NCBI GenBank assembly: GCA_024641225.1
Contig: JAHEDN010000090.1
Coordinates: 1 to 8,738, forward strand
From: Burkholderiales bacterium
GTDB lineage: Bacteria; Pseudomonadota; Gammaproteobacteria; Burkholderiales; Burkholderiaceae_F
Direction of reading: 5' to 3'
DNA length: 8,738 nt
In this document: positions 6,047 through 8,738 of the stretch, piece after piece
Numbering within the stretch: the stretch's first letter is position 1
Layout: every line of letters begins with the position of its first letter
Translations under genes and position numbers: made by a program
The notes under the pieces: generated by a model
Told to the model about the DNA's origin: nothing
Database searches by the model: none
The model's input: only the letters and a program-made list of their open reading frames with translations

Positions 6047-7975
6047 CTAAGGCCGGCCAATCGTTGCAGGCCCAGAGGTCAGCGCAACACCGGAATCCGC
6101 CCCGCGCGACCCGCCGAGCAGACCCAGCGACTGCGCAATCCGGTTGTTCAGCAGGATCGCGTTGGTCGGCTTCTGCAGCACGACGGGCTCCTCGACGCGG
6201 CTGAGCGCAATCACGCCGGCCAGTTCGGGCCGCTCCTGCAGCGTGCGCTTGATCACGCGCTGGAACTCGCCGATCACTTCGCCGACCGACGCGGCGGTCA
6301 GCATCACGACCGGCACGGGCGTGCCGGCCGACTCGCGGATCTTCACCGCGACCTCGACGCCACTGACTTCGTCGCGCAGGTTCCGGTCGGCCACGATGAG
6401 GTCGATGCGCCGGTGCGCCGCAAGCTGCTCCGCCAGCGCGGGCGTGTAGGCGGGCTCCGCGATCACCTCGGCACCCCACGACGACAGCAGGTGACTGAGG
6501 CTGTTGCGGATCTCCTCGTTGTCCTCGATCAGCACCAGCGAGTAGCCGGTCAGCGAGCGAATGTTCGATTCATTCAGCGTCGCGGGAGGGCGCGGGCCCC
6601 GATGGGGCAGCGCCGACAGCGGCGTTTCGATGCGGAACAGCGTCCCGGAGCCCGGGCGCGTGCTGACGATCAGCGGGTGGCCCAGCACATTGCAGATGCG
6701 GCGAACGATCGACAGGCCAAGACCGAAGCCGCCGACGGACTCCCCCTTCGAGCTTTCGCCGCGGTAGAACTCGTCGAACACGCGCGAAAGTTCGCTCTGC
6801 GCGATGCCGGGACCGGTGTCCCAGACCTCGATGCTCACCAGCCCGCTGCGCGGCCGTGCGGCCAGCAGCACGCCGCCCCTGTTCGTGTAACGGATGGCGT
6901 TGCCCAGCAGGTTGCGCAGCACGCGCGCCAGCAGCACCGGGTCGGACTCCACCGCCAGCCTCGGCCGGCGCACGCGCAGTTCGAGCCCCTTGCCGTGCGC
7001 CAGCGGCGTGAACTCTTCGGCGATCTGCGCCAGCATCTCGTCGAGCAGCACCTGCTGCAGACGCGGCTGGATCGCACCGGCATCCAGGCGCGAAATCTCC
7101 AGCAGTTCCTCGACCAGCTTCGACAGCGAGTCGACCGCCGACGACAGGCTCTTCGCCAGTGGCTCCAGCGGCCCCTGCGCCCGCTTCTTCAGGAGCGAGC
7201 AGTAGATGCCGATCGCCTGCAGCGGCTGGCGCAGGTCATGGCTGGCCGCGGCGAAGAACTTGGTCTTCGAGCGGGTCGCTTCCTCCGCTGCGCGGCGCGC
7301 CTCGTCGGCCACGCGCTTCTCGTTGAGCAGCTGGCCGACCAGCACTTCGTTCTCGTGGTTGTGCTTGACGGCGTCGAACAGGGTGACACCGAAATTGCGA
7401 CCGAAGAACATAGTGAAGGCGAGCATCGCCAGCATCACGACCGCCGCGGTCACGTAGGCCGGATCCTGCTGCGCGAGCATGCTTGCGGTGAGCGGCAGCA
7501 GTGCCACGGGCAGGAAGGCGAACAGCGCCGGCCGATACGCCGCATAAAGGGTCAGCGAACCGAAGCCGACGCCGAGGAGCACCGTGACCAGCACCAGTTG
7601 CTTGAGCGGATCGGCCGGCATGAAGAACAGCGCGCCGGCCGCGCCCCACAACACGCCGGCCACCGCAGCCTGCAGCACCCAGCGGCGCGACCAGGCCTCG
7701 ATGTTGTCCGCGTCGATCCTGGCCAGGCGGTACGCGCGCGACATGCGCAGGCGGGCCAGCGACTCGACCAGCATGGCGATGAACCAGCCAAGCAGCAACG
7801 CCCTGCCCTGCACGTTCCAGAACACCGCCAGCAGGGCCGCGGCTCCGACCATGCTGCCGAGAACCGATCGCGGGACCTGCTGGTGCACCGACGCGATCAC
7901 ACCGGCGAGGATGCGCTCGTGCCGATGCGCACGGTGCTCGTTGTCGATGCCGAAGCGGGATAGCGGACCGGCCAT
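6047..7975 (-). CDS. Membrane hybrid sensor histidine kinase with C-terminal receiver domain
   Basis: A 642-residue protein. After a short charged N-terminus come five or six membrane helices (about 36-75, 99-120, 125-166 and 173-192) with little periplasmic loop, so the signal is probably sensed in or at the membrane. A coiled-coil linker (about 205-238) leads to HisKA with phosphoacceptor His246 in ASHDLRQPLQAIG, then the ATPase domain: N-box Asn359 in NLLGNAIRYT, G1 DTGPG (386-390) and G2 GFGLGLSI (417-424). The receiver (478-617) has Glu484-Asp485, phosphoacceptor Asp530 in LIVADRNL, Thr560 and Lys602 in LQKPTN; the Thr-to-Lys gap is unusually long. A flexible tail of about 22 residues ends the protein. 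The ATG at 7975 was chosen as the first residue of the plausible N-terminus; longer in-frame sequence runs back into the LD-carboxypeptidase gene. No Shine-Dalgarno precedes it, and the predicted promoter puts the transcript start almost at the ATG. It may partner the LuxR-type regulator at 3317. Confidence 0.93.
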   Translation of the reverse strand: MAGPLSRFGIDNEHRAHRHERILAGVIASVHQQVPRSVLGSMVGAAALLAVFWNVQGRALLLGWFIAMLVESLARLRMSRAYRLARIDADNIEAWSRRWVLQAAVAGVLWGAAGALFFMPADPLKQLVLVTVLLGVGFGSLTLYAAYRPALFAFLPVALLPLTASMLAQQDPAYVTAAVVMLAMLAFTMFFGRNFGVTLFDAVKHNHENEVLVGQLLNEKRVADEARRAAEEATRSKTKFFAAASHDLRQPLQAIGIYCSLLKKRAQGPLEPLAKSLSSAVDSLSKLVEELLEISRLDAGAIQPRLQQVLLDEMLAQIAEEFTPLAHGKGLELRVRRPRLAVESDPVLLARVLRNLLGNAIRYTNRGGVLLAARPRSGLVSIEVWDTGPGIAQSELSRVFDEFYRGESSKGESVGGFGLGLSIVRRICNVLGHPLIVSTRPGSGTLFRIETPLSALPHRGPRPPATLNESNIRSLTGYSLVLIEDNEEIRNSLSHLLSSWGAEVIAEPAYTPALAEQLAAHRRIDLIVADRNLRDEVSGVEVAVKIRESAGTPVPVVMLTAASVGEVIGEFQRVIKRTLQERPELAGVIALSRVEEPVVLQKPTNAILLNNRIAQSLGLLGGSRGADSGVALTSGPATIGRP

Positions 7976-7983
7976 GGGGCGCG

Positions 7984-8012
7984 ATGATAGGCAAGCGGCG
8001 CGATCCTGTCGC
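7984..8012 (-). promoter_or_regulatory. Candidate sigma-70 promoter for the hybrid kinase, near-leaderless
   Basis: On the minus strand GCGACA (8012-8007), exactly 17 bp, then TATCAT (7989-7984): 4/6 and 5/6 matches to the -35 and -10 consensus. Transcription would be expected to begin about 7 nt further, around 7977, at or next to the ATG at 7975. This fits the absence of a ribosome site. It lies in the 47-bp gap after the LD-carboxypeptidase gene, so the kinase may be transcribed on its own as well as by read-through. Confidence 0.42.
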
Positions 8013-8022
8013 CGTCTCGCGC

Positions 8023-8738
8023 TCAGGCCGACACGATCGGGTGGCCGCTGAACGTCAGTTCGGTTCGTCCCCCGCGGGCCTGCAGCCTCGCGCGCGCACC
8101 GACCGGCAGCGTCGCCTTGCGCGGCACATGCCCGAAAGGCAGCCCGGTGAGCACCGGCACGTCGAGCCGGCCGCGCAGCTGCGCGATCGCACTTGCCAGG
8201 CCGAAGCCGTTGTCGGTGGCCTGCGCTGGCACCGGCGAGAAGTCGCCGAGCACGATCGCCCGGCAGCGGGCCAGCACGCCGGCGTGCAGCAGCTGGTAAA
8301 GCATTCGTTCGATCCTGTACGCAGGCTCGTTGACGTCTTCGAGAAAGAGAATGCCTCCGCGCACGCGCGGCAGGTAAGGCGTGCCGACCAGCGCCGCAAC
8401 CAGCGCCAGGTTGCCGCCCCACAGCGTGCCTGTCACATCGCAGTCGGGCCCTTCGCCGCCGAACTCGACCCGGTGTTCACCGCGCGTGAGCGTGGCGAAG
8501 AACTGCTCCACCGTGAAAGGATCGGGTTCGGCAGCGGCGAAGTCGCTGGCCGAAGGCCCCTGGAAGCTGATGCCGCCGGCGCGTGCGAGGTAAGCAAGGT
8601 TGAACGCGGTGAAGTCGCTCAGGCCGACGACGATCCGGCCGGCCCGTGCGATGGCCTTGTAATCGAACTGATCGAGGAGCCGCGACAGGCCGTAGCCGCC
8701 GCGCGCGGAAAGCACGACGTCGATTCGGCGGTCCGTTG
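8023..8738 (-). CDS. ldcA: Muramoyltetrapeptide LD-carboxypeptidase (peptidase S66), N-terminus beyond right edge
   Basis: The frame is open to the window edge. About 238 residues are visible, against roughly 300 for the family, so some 60-80 N-terminal residues are missing. The visible part starts TDRRIDVVLSARGGYGLSRL, the conserved region just before the nucleophile. The S66 triad is complete: Ser in VGLSDFTAF (codon 8619-8617), Glu in FLEDVNEPAYRIERML (codon 8340-8338) and His in GLPFGHVPRKATLPVG (codon 8130-8128). LdcA removes the terminal D-alanine from cytoplasmic murein tetrapeptides so that the tripeptide can be recycled; MccF-like members of the family cleave microcin C instead. The typical length and motif spacing favour LdcA. 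The stop lies 47 bp before the kinase gene on the same strand, so the two could be co-transcribed. Confidence 0.93.
   Translation of the reverse strand, partial: TDRRIDVVLSARGGYGLSRLLDQFDYKAIARAGRIVVGLSDFTAFNLAYLARAGGISFQGPSASDFAAAEPDPFTVEQFFATLTRGEHRVEFGGEGPDCDVTGTLWGGNLALVAALVGTPYLPRVRGGILFLEDVNEPAYRIERMLYQLLHAGVLARCRAIVLGDFSPVPAQATDNGFGLASAIAQLRGRLDVPVLTGLPFGHVPRKATLPVGARARLQARGGRTELTFSGHPIVSA

Noticed and set aside
6026..7963. 645-codon open frame on the plus strand opposite the hybrid kinase
   Set aside because: Striking in length, but it mirrors the kinase codons and gives a Gln/Arg/His-rich product. The kinase frame has every HisKA, ATPase and receiver landmark.
7976..8422. 149-residue N-terminal extension of the kinase frame
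   Set aside because: It runs into the LD-carboxypeptidase gene, which is well supported in another frame, and shows no domain. The ATG at 7975 is preferred.

Overview
The window is a GC-rich, gene-dense piece of a bacterial chromosome. The codon bias, the protein families and the yqjD-yqjE-type operon suggest a betaproteobacterium, probably Burkholderiales; this is inference from protein character, not a database match. I see no RNA genes, CRISPR array, transposase, integrase or phage genes.

Layout from left to right. (1) 1-1712, minus strand: a four-gene run read right to left. It holds a DUF883/YqjD-ElaB membrane-anchored protein, a YqjE/Holin-X family membrane protein, a YqjK-position small membrane protein, and the N-terminal 204 residues of a MASE1-like integral membrane sensor that runs off the left edge. 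The last three genes are joined by two ATGA stop/start overlaps. (2) 1713-1980: divergent intergenic region with a perfect 17-bp palindrome in the yqjD leader and a weak candidate promoter for each direction. (3) 1981-3219, plus: purT, the formate-dependent GAR transformylase of purine synthesis. (4) 3317-3985, plus: a NarL/LuxR-type response regulator. Its 3' end overlaps the next gene tail to tail by 16 bp. (5) 3970-5943, minus: a five-helix membrane enzyme of the LTA synthase/sulfatase superfamily (phosphoglycerol- or phosphoethanolamine-transferase type). A PmrA-type direct-repeat box lies 45 bp upstream. (6) 6047-7975, minus: a membrane hybrid histidine kinase with a C-terminal receiver domain. 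(7) 8023-8738, minus: an LD-carboxypeptidase (peptidase S66) cut by the right edge.

How the genes may work together. The right half (LD-carboxypeptidase, hybrid kinase, LTA-synthase-like transferase, response regulator) looks like an envelope-maintenance and signalling neighbourhood. The LuxR-type regulator is a plausible partner of the hybrid kinase, although the transferase lies between them on the kinase's strand. The left operon looks like a stress or stationary-phase membrane operon carrying a membrane sensor as its fourth gene. I found no clearly new defence or mobile system. The most useful leads are the PmrA-like box at 5989-6005, the unusually long T-to-K spacing in the kinase's receiver domain, a near-leaderless kinase promoter, and the coupling of a MASE1-like protein to the yqjDEK-type operon.
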